Positions 10,777 to 20,132 are shown, counted from the first letter of the stretch. The stretch is 64,000 nt of DNA from Lamellibrachia satsuma (GCA_033239005.1 BSQZ01000028.1:4082501-4146500); one strand, 5' to 3'. The notes: generated from the sequence alone by a model not told the origin. Numbers and translations: made by a program.

Positions 10777-11734
10777 GACCTATCCCCATCTGGACTTGTC
10801 TAGTGTACATACACCGGAAGAATAAGTCCCACCTAGGCTGGTCCCAAGGGAAGTTCATAGGGTTTGATTGCCTAAATGAGCGAAATTGTTCGTCATACTG
10901 CCGCCAATCAAACGGTGGCCCCTTTTGGGCAATATCACGAACAACCTCACAGTACTTAAACATACCAGGGGCTACTTCCGGAAATCGCTGAGTGTACACA
11001 GCTCCAAACACCAAGAAGGCAGAAGTCCACTGGTCAATGGTGGAAATCTGCCTTCCTTTACTCTGGGGCATGACGGAGATAATTTGCTGAGAGGAACCTG
11101 TTGACACAGTTAATTGCTGTGGTTGCACCTTATTGACTAATTCAAAAAAATCTACATATTCGTTAGCCCAGATTTTGGACCGTAAGCGGTCGGACAGATC
11201 AGCCCCCAGTTCGGTAGTGTGCAGGGGTAGAGATTGGGGTGTGGTCTGCTCACCAACATCACCACGTAGCAGAGAGTTGATAGCCCCTGCCACCGCACCG
11301 TCCATCTGATCGTCAGCGCTGCTGGTCAGTGGATGCCCTGTCAAAGGCACCTGCGTGACAACATCCGTTGCTGGCAGCACAGGCAGCTGGTCCCTGGTGC
11401 CTGGAGATGCAGAGCGGTCTTCGCGGAGTTGTCGGAGAACCTCGCGTGTGACCTGAGCGATGATCGCAGTCGTCTGATGTACACCCTCGGTCGAACCACC
11501 AGGTTGAGTAGAGGGTAGTGGCCCAGTCACAGGATTCCCCATATCATCAGGACGTCCCGCTGCAGCACTGACGACTCGGCGACGCCTTGGCAGTGGTGTC
11601 AATGCTAGTGCCGTCTCAGCAGGGCGTTTCTTCTGGGCTGCTCGGCGCTGCGATGGCGGTCTGGTCGCTGAATCTCGGGTGGTGGACGGTCGTCGAGGTG
11701 GCATACTACAACATGGGATGCAAAAGCCAGACAC
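10580..11734 (-). CDS. Gag-like protein with Cys-rich C-terminus
   Basis: A 384-residue frame; the methionine at 11704 (MPPRRPSTTRDS) is the likelier start because the first ten residues are atypical. The N-terminus is basic and Pro/Arg-rich. A central region (DQWTSAFLVFGAVYTQRFP, WDQPRWDLFFRCMYTR) matches the core of DIRS/Ngaro-associated ORF1 proteins. The C-terminus has a zinc-knuckle-like series, CWMYQRNNKC, CHYKHVCSKC and HPASSC. It probably coats element RNA in cytoplasmic particles. It overlaps the RT frame by about 200 bp in another frame. No stop or frameshift is seen. Confidence 0.75.
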   Translation of the reverse strand: MSGFCIPCCSMPPRRPSTTRDSATRPPSQRRAAQKKRPAETALALTPLPRRRRVVSAAAGRPDDMGNPVTGPLPSTQPGGSTEGVHQTTAIIAQVTREVLRQLREDRSASPGTRDQLPVLPATDVVTQVPLTGHPLTSSADDQMDGAVAGAINSLLRGDVGEQTTPQSLPLHTTELGADLSDRLRSKIWANEYVDFFELVNKVQPQQLTVSTGSSQQIISVMPQSKGRQISTIDQWTSAFLVFGAVYTQRFPEVAPGMFKYCEVVRDIAQKGPPFDWRQYDEQFRSFRQSNPMNFPWDQPRWDLFFRCMYTRQVQMGIGRAPATIPNKPTRPSQPFPAGYCWMYQRNNKCTSRPCHYKHVCSKCQAPHPASSCRQRNTPNPNKP

Positions 11735-11759
11735 TGCATCCAGACTGCAACAATCATGC

Positions 11760-12170
11760 CATTACAGTGTGATAACTGGTGCAGTAACCCACAGAGACAC
11801 CACTCTGATCTGCTCACACGGCCAAACCAGTGGTACCAAAATATGCAATCATAACCGGTACAGAGATACTGCTCTGAAATTGCTGATACAGAAGGCATAA
11901 CTAATGGCATGATTGTGTAAATAGCAAATGTGCAATACTTACAGGACAGAGGTACTACTCCGACACTGTTCGCATGAACACATGTATAAACAAGCACCAA
12001 ACCGTTGCAATCATAACTGGTACAGAGATACTGCTCTGAGATTGCTGGTGCAAAACACATATGAATGGCATATGTGAACAAACAAAACACCAAACCGTTG
12101 CAATCATAATTATTACAGAGATACTGCCCTAAGATTGCTGGTGCAAACAGGTGTCATAAAACTGGAAATG
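11760..12170. repeat. Imperfect direct repeats between SGNH and Gag genes
   Basis: The segment caaaccgttgcaatcataa followed by cagagatactgctctgagat and tgctggtgca occurs three times clearly (from about 11840, 11998 and 12090) with a weaker copy from about 11765. It sits in the leader between the SGNH gene and Gag. Function is unknown; it may be part of an internal promoter region. Confidence 0.65.
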
Positions 12171-12348
12171 TCAACCATAAACATGACATAAACATGTAAT
12201 AGTAAACAAATACATTACATACTACTGAATTAAGGTTTTAACGGACATTATCGTGATCGATAATAACCAGGTGCATAAGGCGAAATAGTAAAATAACAGT
12301 CTACTAACGTTGACCATTGTGCACACATTAGCATCGGGCAGCAGCAAA

Positions 12349-12954
12349 CTAGGCTGCACCCCTGATGCTACGGAAATATTTACGCATGCCAGCTTCATTG
12401 AGATGCACCCCCATCCTATCAAAGTATTGCTCCCAGTTGGCGTGCATGCCTCGGTGCCGCCAATAATGGATATGGGGTAGATCTTTAGTCAAAGCCTCGA
12501 TCGAACGGTTGACCGAGAATCTGGCGTTATTGAAGTCGGCACACGTAGGTTTACAACGCCGGCCGTGGGGCCGAAACGTCACCACACGTGGAAGTATCTG
12601 GCATATCAACACTTCCGCAACCGAATCGACTGCTGCTACAAACTTAGCACATTCAACAATGCGAGCAGCAAGAGTAGCTGGTAGAACGTTATCACGAGAC
12701 AAATCGTTCGTACCGATATCGATGATGACAACCCGTGGAGCTAGCTCGCGAACAAGTGGGATTTCGTGAAATAGTTTACTCAAAGTGAGGCCCCCAATGC
12801 CATGGTAAAAAACATGTTTATACTGTGCCTGAAGTCCCAAGTCTGCATCAAAATCATGTCTAGGACTGCGGACATATTCACATAAGCGGCGAACAAAGCT
12901 ATGACCAATAATTAAGAGGTCAGAATCGCCATCAGCAGAAAGAACATCCATCAT
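12349..12954 (-). CDS. SGNH-family hydrolase-like ORF of the retroelement
   Basis: I take the methionine at 12954, because the truncated second copy of this gene (25502) starts at the same MMD and the extra upstream residues are hydrophobic and not shared. About 200 residues. SGNH blocks: GHSFVRR (GDS-like, nucleophilic Ser), GIGGLTLSKL, IDIGTNDLSRD (GTND block) and DRMGVHLNEAGMRKY (Asp-x-x-His). All catalytic residues are present. Some Ngaro-type and CR1-type retroelements carry SGNH esterase-like genes of unknown role. Here it lies 5' of Gag, at the front of the element. Not membrane-anchored if the later start is right. Confidence 0.8.
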   Translation of the reverse strand: MMDVLSADGDSDLLIIGHSFVRRLCEYVRSPRHDFDADLGLQAQYKHVFYHGIGGLTLSKLFHEIPLVRELAPRVVIIDIGTNDLSRDNVLPATLAARIVECAKFVAAVDSVAEVLICQILPRVVTFRPHGRRCKPTCADFNNARFSVNRSIEALTKDLPHIHYWRHRGMHANWEQYFDRMGVHLNEAGMRKYFRSIRGAA

Positions 12955-13507
12955 GTAAGCAACTGTCGTTAGGAAATTCAAAATGGCGGAGAAAACGAAG
13001 ACAAAGGAAGGAGGGAAAACAACGTGCAACTTAATGAAGTATAGGCAAGGGCTATAAAGCAATACAAGCGTATCAATTATTGAACCGTACTGTACTGGTA
13101 ATCCCAGGCAGAAAAATAGTAATATAAAAAAAAACAATGCCAACCTTTACCTTTTCTCGAAAGAAAAACTTCCAATCCGCTGTGACATAGGACACGTCCG
13201 GCTTTGATTAAATCAGCAGCAGAAAGGGACGAGGTAGTGTAGCCTCGTTATGGTTTACGCATCGCGCAATGCGGACCGGTTCACGTGCAGCAACCCGGTA
13301 CTTTATAACTAATAACAATTTCAATCAATCACATTTTCACCTCACATTATACAAATACTATTTTAACATGCGTAAAAATATTAATTTAATGGTCAACAGC
13401 TACGGCCACATGTTCACAGAATATCTTGAAAGGGACACAATACAATCATCCAGGTAACTCTTTGGGATGACATCACTGTGTAGTGGTTGAGGTCTGTCAT
13501 CTTACTG

Positions 13508-13655
13508 CTTGACACTATCCACTGCTTTCTTGACACTACCCACTGTTTCTTGACACTACCCACTGTTTCTTGACACTACCCACTGCTTTCTTGACACTAC
13601 CCACTGCTTTCTTGACACTACCCGCTGCTTTCTTGACACTACCTACTGTTTCTTG
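13508..13655. repeat. 21-22-bp minisatellite, about 7 units
   Basis: Copies of cttgacactacccactgctt, some with one T fewer, run head to tail. Confidence 0.9.
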
Positions 13656-13719
13656 GACTAATAAATCACATGGGTTATTTTTGTCAGGGTTGACTAAATT
13701 ACTTCAATTTTTTACTGGT

Positions 13720-13840
13720 AAAAAGTAATTTTACTTTTACTTTTACTCAAGTAGATTTTAGGCTAAGTACTTTGTAAAAAAAAGTACTTGAGTAAAAAGT
13801 TGAGTCAAAAGTACTTGATGTAAAAGTAGAAGTAAAAGTA
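13720..13840. repeat. Imperfect palindrome, MITE-like terminal sequence
   Basis: acttttactcaagta on the left is mirrored by gtacttgagtaaaaagt on the right, and the outer ttacttttacttttac by gtaaaagtagaagtaaaa. This gives a foldback of about 120 bp. It resembles ends of hAT-type non-autonomous elements, but no target duplication is visible. Confidence 0.5.
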
Positions 13841-14160
13841 CAACACTTAGAAATAATCATGAGTAATATATAAATTACACAGCTTGTATCTGGCAACTGT
13901 TTTGCAACCACTCTGTCTATAACAAAGTGTTCCTACACAGCCTTAGCTGGTTAATCGATCTGCCACCCTTGAACATGGTGCTCACTTGGATACTTGGAAA
14001 ATGACATTATCATTAGTGAGAGCTTACAACATGAAAACATTTCAGTTAAATACAAACATTAATTAATGATGAGGCACAATCTGTATACGTACGTGTGATT
14101 GTATCTGAGTAGCTAGAGGGTCAGTCCAGTCTGACGTTTCCTCTGCTTCAGGGATTGTGA

Positions 14161-14282
<122 letters not shown>

Positions 14283-14436
14283 CATATTTGTACATGTGTA
14301 ATTATACAGGAATTACAGCGGTATATAACGTTCACACACTCTTCCCAAATGTGACATATCTGACAATACCAAAAAACCACTGCTAAAAACTATCAACTAT
14401 TGTAGAACAACTGCACAGAATGCAATAAAGTTCACT

Positions 14437-15567
14437 AAATATACACTCAGTCCTGCACAGAATGTTAATGATGATGAACTCGCTCGTTGTCTACTCGTGG
14501 GCCGTAGAGACGGGCACATGCTCTGATGAGTTGGATGGCAGAGTGGTCGCCACCCTCCTACTCTTCCCAGTACCCAAAGATCCTTTGCTGCAAGTCGACA
14601 AAGACCTTCCTCTGGTGCCTCCACAACTTTCCCTCGGACACCAGCCGCACCTGGACAGGGATTATACTTGACTCGTTGTGCAGCAATGCCACCAGCATGT
14701 ACAAGTTCCTGCCAGCACGACCCCAGGTGCTGAGGCACGTGTGCCAGCCCTCAAGGTCGTTATTCGTGCGCACGGACTGGAAGTACACACACAACATGCT
14801 GGTGCGGCTGATGTACTGTAGAAGCGCAGTCGGCATGGCTGTTGCTTCTTGTTCCAGTCGTCAGAAGATGGGTGTGATGTGTTGTGCAGGCAGAAAGCAC
14901 GACGCCATGACCTTCTGCAGGAACTTGAAAGTATTGTCGTCACTGGCATATGCAACTTGCAGTCCGCACTCCTGGATGCGCCTCCAGATGGCCTGGGTAA
15001 AATGGAAGGCGCATCCCTTCAACTCCACGGCTGGAAAGACGACACATGCAGCGTCCTCGAAATCAAGGACCATTCGTTCAATCCGTCGACGTGGCAGCAT
15101 GGCACACAGTTCTCTAAACACTGCTACATAATCAGTCTTGCGGTGGCATGACATGACTGATCTAAAAGGATGTTCGTCGGCCTGTTTCTTGGACACGTGG
15201 GAAATTGCCGCAACAATATCCATCCAAGACTCAGTTGGTGGACGTGTTCTCTCGGCCCTGGCAAGAAAGTCACTCCTTCTTGGCGGACATTGGCTCGACA
15301 GTTCACTGTCTTCGATCGAAGTGTACAACGCCAGGTAGTACATTGTCTGGTACGTCGTTTGACGGTATAGGAATACCCTACTGTATCAAAAAGTTTATCT
15401 CTTCCTCTGATTGCCGTCTTATTGACGATCTTGTTGTTCACAACACTGACACTCACATCCACTCGATCTGGGTTGGCGATTGACGATTCCTGGAGATTGT
15501 CTGGTCTTGGTGGCACTGGGAAATCAAGATCCATAAAGCCATCATCAATATCCATTGGAATGGACAT
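14437..15567 (-). pseudogene. FLYWCH zinc finger plus MULE transposase, frameshifted
   Basis: Minus-strand reading begins at 15567 with an acidic N-terminus and a FLYWCH-type finger (KLFDTVGYSYTVKRRTRQ, TWRCTLR, VNCRANV, H-x-H). In another frame follow YVAVFRELCAMLPRRR, VLDFEDAACVVFPAVELKGC and FHFTQAIWRRIQ, the DDE core of Mutator-like transposases. In a third comes SVRTNNDLEGWHTCLSTWG, the conserved C-terminal motif. At least two frameshifts separate these parts. Domain order and spacing equal the common animal FLYWCH-MULE protein. The function would have been cut-and-paste transposition; it is inactive now. Confidence 0.8.
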
Positions 15568-15602
15568 GGCTGACTGATCCCCTGTGGTGGAGTGTTTGGT
15601 AG

Positions 15603-15618
15603 CATGACGTACGTCATG
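15603..15618. other. 16-bp perfect palindrome containing two CRE-like cores
   Basis: catgacgtacgtcatg reads the same on both strands and contains tgacgt twice in inverted orientation. It sits between the MULE remnant and the 18-bp minisatellite. A regulatory role is only speculative. Confidence 0.4.
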
Positions 15619-15627
15619 TTCAGTGGC

Positions 15628-15830
15628 GGAGTTGGCGATCTGGGTGGAGTTGGCGATCTGGGTGGAGTTGGCGATTTGGGTGGAGTTGAAGATCTGGGTG
15701 GAGTTGGCGATCTGGCTGGAGTTGACGATCTGGCTGGAGTTGACGATCTGGCTGGAGTTGGCGATCTGGCTGGAGTTGGCGATCTGGCTGGAGTTGACGA
15801 TCTGGGTGGAGTTGGCGATCTGGGTGGAGG
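15628..15830. repeat. 18-bp minisatellite, about 11 units
   Basis: Copies of ggcgatctgggtggagtt, with variants ggctgg and gacgat. Because 18 is divisible by three, all frames stay open, which explains the repetitive frames on both strands. Confidence 0.93.
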
Positions 15831-15849
15831 TGTGGAGATGATGGCATAA

Positions 15850-16102
15850 TTACTTCCAGAGATATATTATATGACAGTCAATAAAATAAGCTGAATACAA
15901 CGGTAAAAATCTTATATGGCTAATGATTCCAGAGATATTCTTCCAAATGTGAAATACGGCTGCACATGGTTTAAAAACTGGCCGTCATAGTTATGTTTGT
16001 GAGAAAACCTTTCATAACTATCAAACTACTTACTAATTAGAAGTTTCCATAACCATTATATATATATGTTTTGTCTGAATACAACAATCAAAATATTTTG
16101 AT
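15850..16102. other. Flank left of the viral block, no gene
   Basis: AT-rich DNA without repeats or frames. Similarity between the two viral units stops at 16103, so this is the probable host side of the left junction. Confidence 0.5.
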
Positions 16103-16230
16103 GCTAGCCTACCTGGGGGTGCACTACTGCATAGCATATAAGTATATATAAGATGTGTAGTGCATCCCTCCGGAGGGATGCACTACTGCATAGCAGTATA
16201 TGTATATAAAAGATGTGCTTCACCACATGG
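16103..16230. repeat. Unit A terminal region: duplicated TATA-rich block around a 30-bp palindrome
   Basis: Bases 16103-16157 match 20133-20187 of unit B with one mismatch. The piece gcactactgcatagca, followed by an AT-rich TATA stretch and aagatgtg, then occurs a second time (16180-16218). The two copies are joined by a perfect 30-bp palindrome at 16157-16186 centred on ccctccggaggg. Unit B has only one copy and no palindrome. TATA-like strings on the plus strand might promote an antisense transcript, but no convincing plus-strand gene is seen. Confidence 0.8.
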
Positions 16231-16522
16231 TAAACCATATCTCTCCTACTCTAATCTTACTCCTACCATATATTTTTTTTTCTGTCGGGGCGAGCAGGCC
16301 TCCGCAGTGCCTACTTTACGAGTACATATTGTTAGTAAAGTTCAATAATAATCCTGCTCTAACTTTCGCTCTACCTGCTGCAATTATGCTAGTACTACAC
16401 TCTTCTAGCAGACTTTCTAACTTAGCAATGCCATACAAACATGTTACTTTAGTTCTTTCTGCTTTAGCTATAATGTCATTGCAGTCTTGAATGAGTTCTT
16501 GCTGTTGTTGCGCCAGTGTTAG

Positions 16523-18199
16523 TCAATCGCAATCAATGTCATCATCCATTTCTTCGGTGCAGATCAAATCCATCGTGCTGATCTCTTCTTGGAAGTCTTC
16601 CTGCTCTTCGTTGCGGAAGTCCAGTTGTCTTTTCGGAGCTTCCTTCTTTGGCGCATCCGGTGCTGGTCGTTTGGTGCCTGTTGGTGCTGGTGTTTTTGTT
16701 GCTTTCGTGATGAAGTCACGGAATTCATCCTCGTCTGAACTGTGTTCTTTTGGTATGTCTGGTGTTACGTGATGTGCCCACAACACCTGCCACATGGCTG
16801 GATTCAGTTGTCGTTTTGTGAGTTTCAAGAATGGAGCCGGCTTTAGGAACTTGTATTCAATCATGCGCGATTGAAATGCGCTTCGCTCAGTACTGCCACC
16901 CTGCGAGTAGAATGGGTAGTTTGCCGTAACAATTATTGGCAGTCTTGGCACCCTGGCACTTGGTTTGTTTTTCACAGCGACGTCAGTTGGAGTGCCTTCT
17001 GCTAGCTTTTTGAAGGTCTGCAACGTCTCTGGAGTGAAAACCGGCTCTTCGATTAGTGCAATACTGGCATTCGCCAGTTCCATGAATGGGAACGATGTCG
17101 TTCCCTGTTTGGTGGCATTATATTTAAACAATGCCACCACACTTCTTGCTATGTCGCTCTTTCCCGAGTTTGGTACGCTGTGCAGAAACATCAAGTTCAG
17201 CTTTGGTCGTGCTTTCAAAATGATGGTCCACACGTCGTCTGTGAACATTTGTGTGTTCACTTCATGCAGTTGGCAGAGTATGCTCAGCGTTTGGATGCTT
17301 TCGTCGACCGATAGGTATTTCGTGTCTTCTGTGAACTTGAGCCAATTCATGGTCAACATCCTGTGTCGGAAAGTATGTTGTATCTCAAGTGTCCGATCCA
17401 TTGCGAACACCTTTAACAGCGTACTTTCGAACATAGGATGTACCAAGGCACGCTCAAAGTTGTCTGCGCTAGGTGCATTCACCGCTCCTTGCATTAACTC
17501 TTCCCGTGTGTGGTACTGATGAGTTGTCACTTGCCATTTCAAGTAACGGAACAGGCTCATGTTCTTGCCCGAGGTCAGCTTCAAGATAGGCTCTTTTTTG
17601 TCGTCTACTGTTTCTGCATCCTGGTCGAACCGCTCCCTTCGCGTGGGAATATCCGGCTTTGGCACATGTTTTCCCAGAACGAGCGATTGGAACCTGTCCA
17701 TCATCGGATTAGTAGATAACATCCAGGTCGTGCGTGGTTCCTTGGCCAGGTAGTTTGCCCAGCTGGCTGGGAAGCGTGTCTGCTGACTGGGAGGCACGTT
17801 GCCACTGTTTCCCGCGATTTCTTTGTGTTGAGCTGTTGCCGACATCCATATTTTGTCGCAGCCTGGACGCGTCTGGTGCACGTAAGTTACGTGAAAGTGA
17901 TTGTACCTGTTCCAGTACTTGGATTCACTGCATTCATTTGGTGCATGGTACACCACATGTGCGTCGCGTCTGTCGACGAATTGACAGAATTTCTTGGCAG
18001 CCGAATATACGGATATGGTTCCGTCATCCATCAGGTCTGCGTCTGGCTGAAGTATCCAGTCTTTGTCGCTGTACTTTATCTGGGTGTTTTCGGTTGCATG
18101 TTTGCTTTTTTCAAGTGCCTCATATGCAAGAGTGCAGTTGACATCCCATGTCTCATGCCTACGGGTCCTTGACATAGTGCAGTCTGGTCCCGTGACCAC
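16523..18199 (-). CDS. Parvovirus-like NS (rolling-hairpin initiator/SF3 helicase), unit A
   Basis: A 558-residue open frame. It has an HUH nickase motif HFH at residues 101-103 with a candidate active Tyr at about 150 (SWANYLAKEP). The SF3 helicase carries VPNSGKS (Walker A, residues 342-348), SIALIEEP (Walker B, 379-386) and IIVTANYP (sensor/Walker C, 422-429). The first Walker A glycine, kept in unit B, is Ser here. The C-terminus is Lys/Pro-rich then acidic. Comparison with unit B shows homology starts only at Trp18; the first 17 residues are VP-coding sequence read in a shifted frame after a 259-bp deletion. It would nick and unwind viral ends. The frame is intact, but the authentic start and splice acceptor are gone. 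Confidence 0.88.
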   Translation of the reverse strand: MVTGPDCTMSRTRRHETWDVNCTLAYEALEKSKHATENTQIKYSDKDWILQPDADLMDDGTISVYSAAKKFCQFVDRRDAHVVYHAPNECSESKYWNRYNHFHVTYVHQTRPGCDKIWMSATAQHKEIAGNSGNVPPSQQTRFPASWANYLAKEPRTTWMLSTNPMMDRFQSLVLGKHVPKPDIPTRRERFDQDAETVDDKKEPILKLTSGKNMSLFRYLKWQVTTHQYHTREELMQGAVNAPSADNFERALVHPMFESTLLKVFAMDRTLEIQHTFRHRMLTMNWLKFTEDTKYLSVDESIQTLSILCQLHEVNTQMFTDDVWTIILKARPKLNLMFLHSVPNSGKSDIARSVVALFKYNATKQGTTSFPFMELANASIALIEEPVFTPETLQTFKKLAEGTPTDVAVKNKPSARVPRLPIIVTANYPFYSQGGSTERSAFQSRMIEYKFLKPAPFLKLTKRQLNPAMWQVLWAHHVTPDIPKEHSSDEDEFRDFITKATKTPAPTGTKRPAPDAPKKEAPKRQLDFRNEEQEDFQEEISTMDLICTEEMDDDIDCD

Positions 18200-19785
18200 A
18201 GGTCTGATGTTTGGTGTGTGTCATCACGTGGTACGTGCCATCCGACGTATTGTGGATTGCCAGACATTGTTTCTATCTGGATTGTGCTTTCGTACACTAC
18301 AATGCATACCCACAGTTGTTTTGTCGGTTCATTTGTTGCCGTTAGCATTGGAGGTATTTCTAAGTATGCTATTGGCGGTGGTTCTGATGGCTCCATTGGC
18401 ATTTGTGTTAAGCAGCTACTACCTGGAATTGGTGTGTCTGCGCTACTTGCTCGTATTTGTGCTGCCTCGTATGTGCCTCCTGTGTGTTTTGATATTGACA
18501 CGCCTGTCCCGTTTGGTGCTCAGTTGTACGTGTCCATTACGTTTGACCCAATTTCTATGGGAATTCCTTTCCATATGTTTAGCGGTATTCCCACGCAGCA
18601 CTCGTCGCCCCCCATTGCGAACGATTTGTTGTTAAACCAGAACGGATTTTTGTTTAGCCACGTGTATGCCCATGTGTCACCCGAGTAGATGAAGTTTAAG
18701 TTGTCAGTGTTCCAAATGGACATGAAGTTATCCATGGAAATGCCAGATGCTGCCGAGTCCCCGTTTAAGGATGTTTGGTGTGACAGCCACTTTCGTGGAA
18801 TTATCCGCGTTTGTGATATGGCTCTCAGTGTCCCTTCTCTGTCTGTTGGTATGTTTTGTGTCATGTTTGTGTTTGGCAAGTCTTTGTGAGTGAAGTGGCT
18901 CTGTATGAAGAAGTTGTGTTTGGTGTCTACGTAGCCGATGAAGTAAGGTCTAGTGTTTATCGCTAAACTGGTCGACACTGCCCCGCCTACTTGTTGTACT
19001 GTGTCAGTTAGCGGAATCAGGTTTGTTAGTTTGAACCCTGCCGATTGTACTCTCCATGCTGTTGACGCCATTAAGTGTGTTTCTATTTCTGCCCGTGTCA
19101 TTGACGTGTTCAGATAGTGATATGGTAAGATACTACCTGCATGATTGAATTGTAGTTTACCGTATTTGTTGTCTTTGTAGTCTGTTAGTGGTATGTAGTC
19201 TACAGTGTTGTAGTCGGTAGTGTCTGTTGTTATGTAGTGTTGAAATGTTCTGTTGAAATGCAGTGTTCTAATGCCTGCTGTATCGCCGTCATTAGCTTTT
19301 GTATCACCCGGTATAACCACTCCTGAAATAACCCCGGACGGACCCACGGCTGGCTCGCCTGGGTTGTCCATGACATATGGTGTGAGATTGCCACGTAAGT
19401 TGTAGTCTCGTTTGTTATTGTAATCTTGCGGATGATTACTTTCTGATTCTGCGATGTGTTTAGCGCGTTTGTTTGCTGCGTCTTGTTGTTCGCTTTCCTG
19501 TTGTCGTTTTTCACCTCTTCTAAGCATTGAATCGCTAGCATATCCTGTTAATTTGTCTGCGTATGTTTTCCCGCGTATTATTCCTGCTATTAATGACCCG
19601 GATGTTGATTGTGTTTCATGTAAACAGTAAATTAGTTCTTCGTCTGCTAGTTCTGTTGGTATATCTGGATCACCATATTGTCTATCATGTGTCCTACAAC
19701 ATTCATCAACGTCTCCTACTGCTGTTTGACTAAAGTCCCAGGTTCCCGGCCCACAGTAGTTATGCCCAGGAAAGTGTAAAGGCAT
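18151..19785 (-). pseudogene. Parvovirus-like capsid protein VP with PLA2 domain, unit A
   Basis: The first ATG at 19785 gives MPLHFPGHNYCGPGT. HNYCGPG (residues 8-14) is the calcium loop and THDRQY (32-37) holds the catalytic His-Asp of the parvoviral phospholipase A2, used to leave endosomes. The rest is a capsid-type protein (WRVQSAGFKLTNLIPL, FMSIWNTDNLNFIYSGDTW). The frame stops at 18520 with TGA where unit B has TGG (Trp). It then continues open as KHTGGTYEAAQ and SCLTQMPMEP up to PVGMR at 18151, where a deletion fuses it to NS. So there is one nonsense mutation and a lost C-terminal tail. Confidence 0.87.
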
Positions 19786-19794
19786 AGTACTCAC

Positions 19795-19843
19795 CGTTCA
19801 GCGCCTTCTGCATCAGCAGATTCCGTTCCCGCATTTCTTCCAT
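19795..19843 (-). CDS. Predicted leader exon for spliced NS mRNA
   Basis: The ATG at 19843 opens 16 codons (starting MEEMRERNLL) plus one base, then meets a consensus 5' splice site g|gtgagt at 19794-19789. Joining this phase-1 end to an acceptor of the type seen at 22130 in unit B would continue in the NS frame with Asp-Asn-Gly. The VP start at 19785 lies a few bases downstream, inside the would-be intron and in another frame. Unspliced RNA would therefore favour VP and spliced RNA NS. In unit A the acceptor is deleted, and in unit B the leader is missing, so the pairing is inferred across units. Confidence 0.5.
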
Positions 19844-19901
19844 CTCTTCTGATTGGTTCGTGAGCGAGCTCCCGACTGGCCTTTGTCCTCTGTACAGCCT
19901 G

Positions 19902-19908
19902 TTATATA
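19902..19908 (-). promoter_or_regulatory. TATA box of the viral VP/NS promoter
   Basis: tatataa on the minus strand, about 60 bases before the leader ATG and about 105 bases inside the terminal hairpin. Position and orientation fit a promoter for the VP/NS transcription unit. Confidence 0.55.
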
Positions 19909-20011
19909 CTCGTCTATGCGTGTTCTCATTGGTTGATCTAAGCTTGGTGTTCATTGGCCAGTGGGAGTGTTGAGTGACACATGTCATTGTGTTTCATCCT
20001 CCAATGAATAC

Positions 20012-20131
20012 ACCTTACTTTCTTAGGAGGCGGTCGCAGTGCAGTAAGCAGCCCCCAGTTGCACATCATCGCTATCTACAACTAGCTGGGATGCGTTACT
20101 GCACTGCGACCGCCTCCTAAGAAAGTAAGGT
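20012..20131. repeat. Parvoviral terminal hairpin at the junction of units A and B
   Basis: Arms 20012-20047 and 20096-20131 are perfect 36-bp reverse complements (left arm begins accttactttcttaggagg). The 48-bp centre holds a weaker inner stem (cccagttg against caactagctggg) around a short loop, giving a branched foldback of about 120 nt. It lies exactly between unit B's NS 3' end and unit A's VP promoter. Palindromic telomeres are the replication origins of parvoviruses, and head-to-tail concatemers share one at each junction. Confidence 0.93.
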
Positions 20132-20132
20132 T

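Larger units (their letters stand above)
7320..13390 (-). mobile_element. DIRS/Ngaro-like tyrosine-recombinase retroelement
   Basis: In minus-strand order the element has a 5' region (13390-12955), an SGNH hydrolase (12954-12349), a Gag-like gene (11734-10580), reverse transcriptase/RNase H (10776-9032), a tyrosine recombinase (9089-8130) and a 3' block of long direct repeats (about 8170-7320). RT/RH followed by a tyrosine recombinase, with no DDE integrase, defines the DIRS order; an accessory SGNH hydrolase is known from Ngaro elements. The outer 5' limit is set by where similarity to a second copy ends (13390 versus about 25912). I could not fix the split direct repeats. It is close to intact: the only clear defect is a one-base frameshift in RT. 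Confidence 0.8.
16103..20011 (-). mobile_element. Endogenous parvovirus-like genome, unit A
   Basis: Minus-strand order: TATA box (19908), short leader exon (19843-19795), VP with a phospholipase A2 motif (19785 to about 18151), NS (18148-16523), then a non-coding tail ending at 16103. It aligns throughout with unit B to its right. Its left limit coincides with the base where unit B begins next to the terminal hairpin, so unit A lost its own distal hairpin at or after integration. Defects: a nonsense codon in VP and a 259-bp deletion relative to unit B that removed the VP tail, the NS intron and the NS start. It is an old viral copy in a host genome, not an active virus. Confidence 0.85.

Noticed and set aside
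15592..15849. Gly/Val/Asp-rich repeat protein frame
   Set aside because: 18-bp minisatellite; equally open frames exist on the other strand.
16965..17519. 184-residue plus-strand frame opposite NS-A
   Set aside because: Antisense shadow of the helicase region; a similar shadow at 20821-21411 follows from protein conservation of NS.
18063..18688. Plus-strand frames of 150-190 residues antisense to VP-A
   Set aside because: They mirror the VP coding region, are rich in Leu/Ser/Cys without motifs, and the minus strand carries clear capsid homology.
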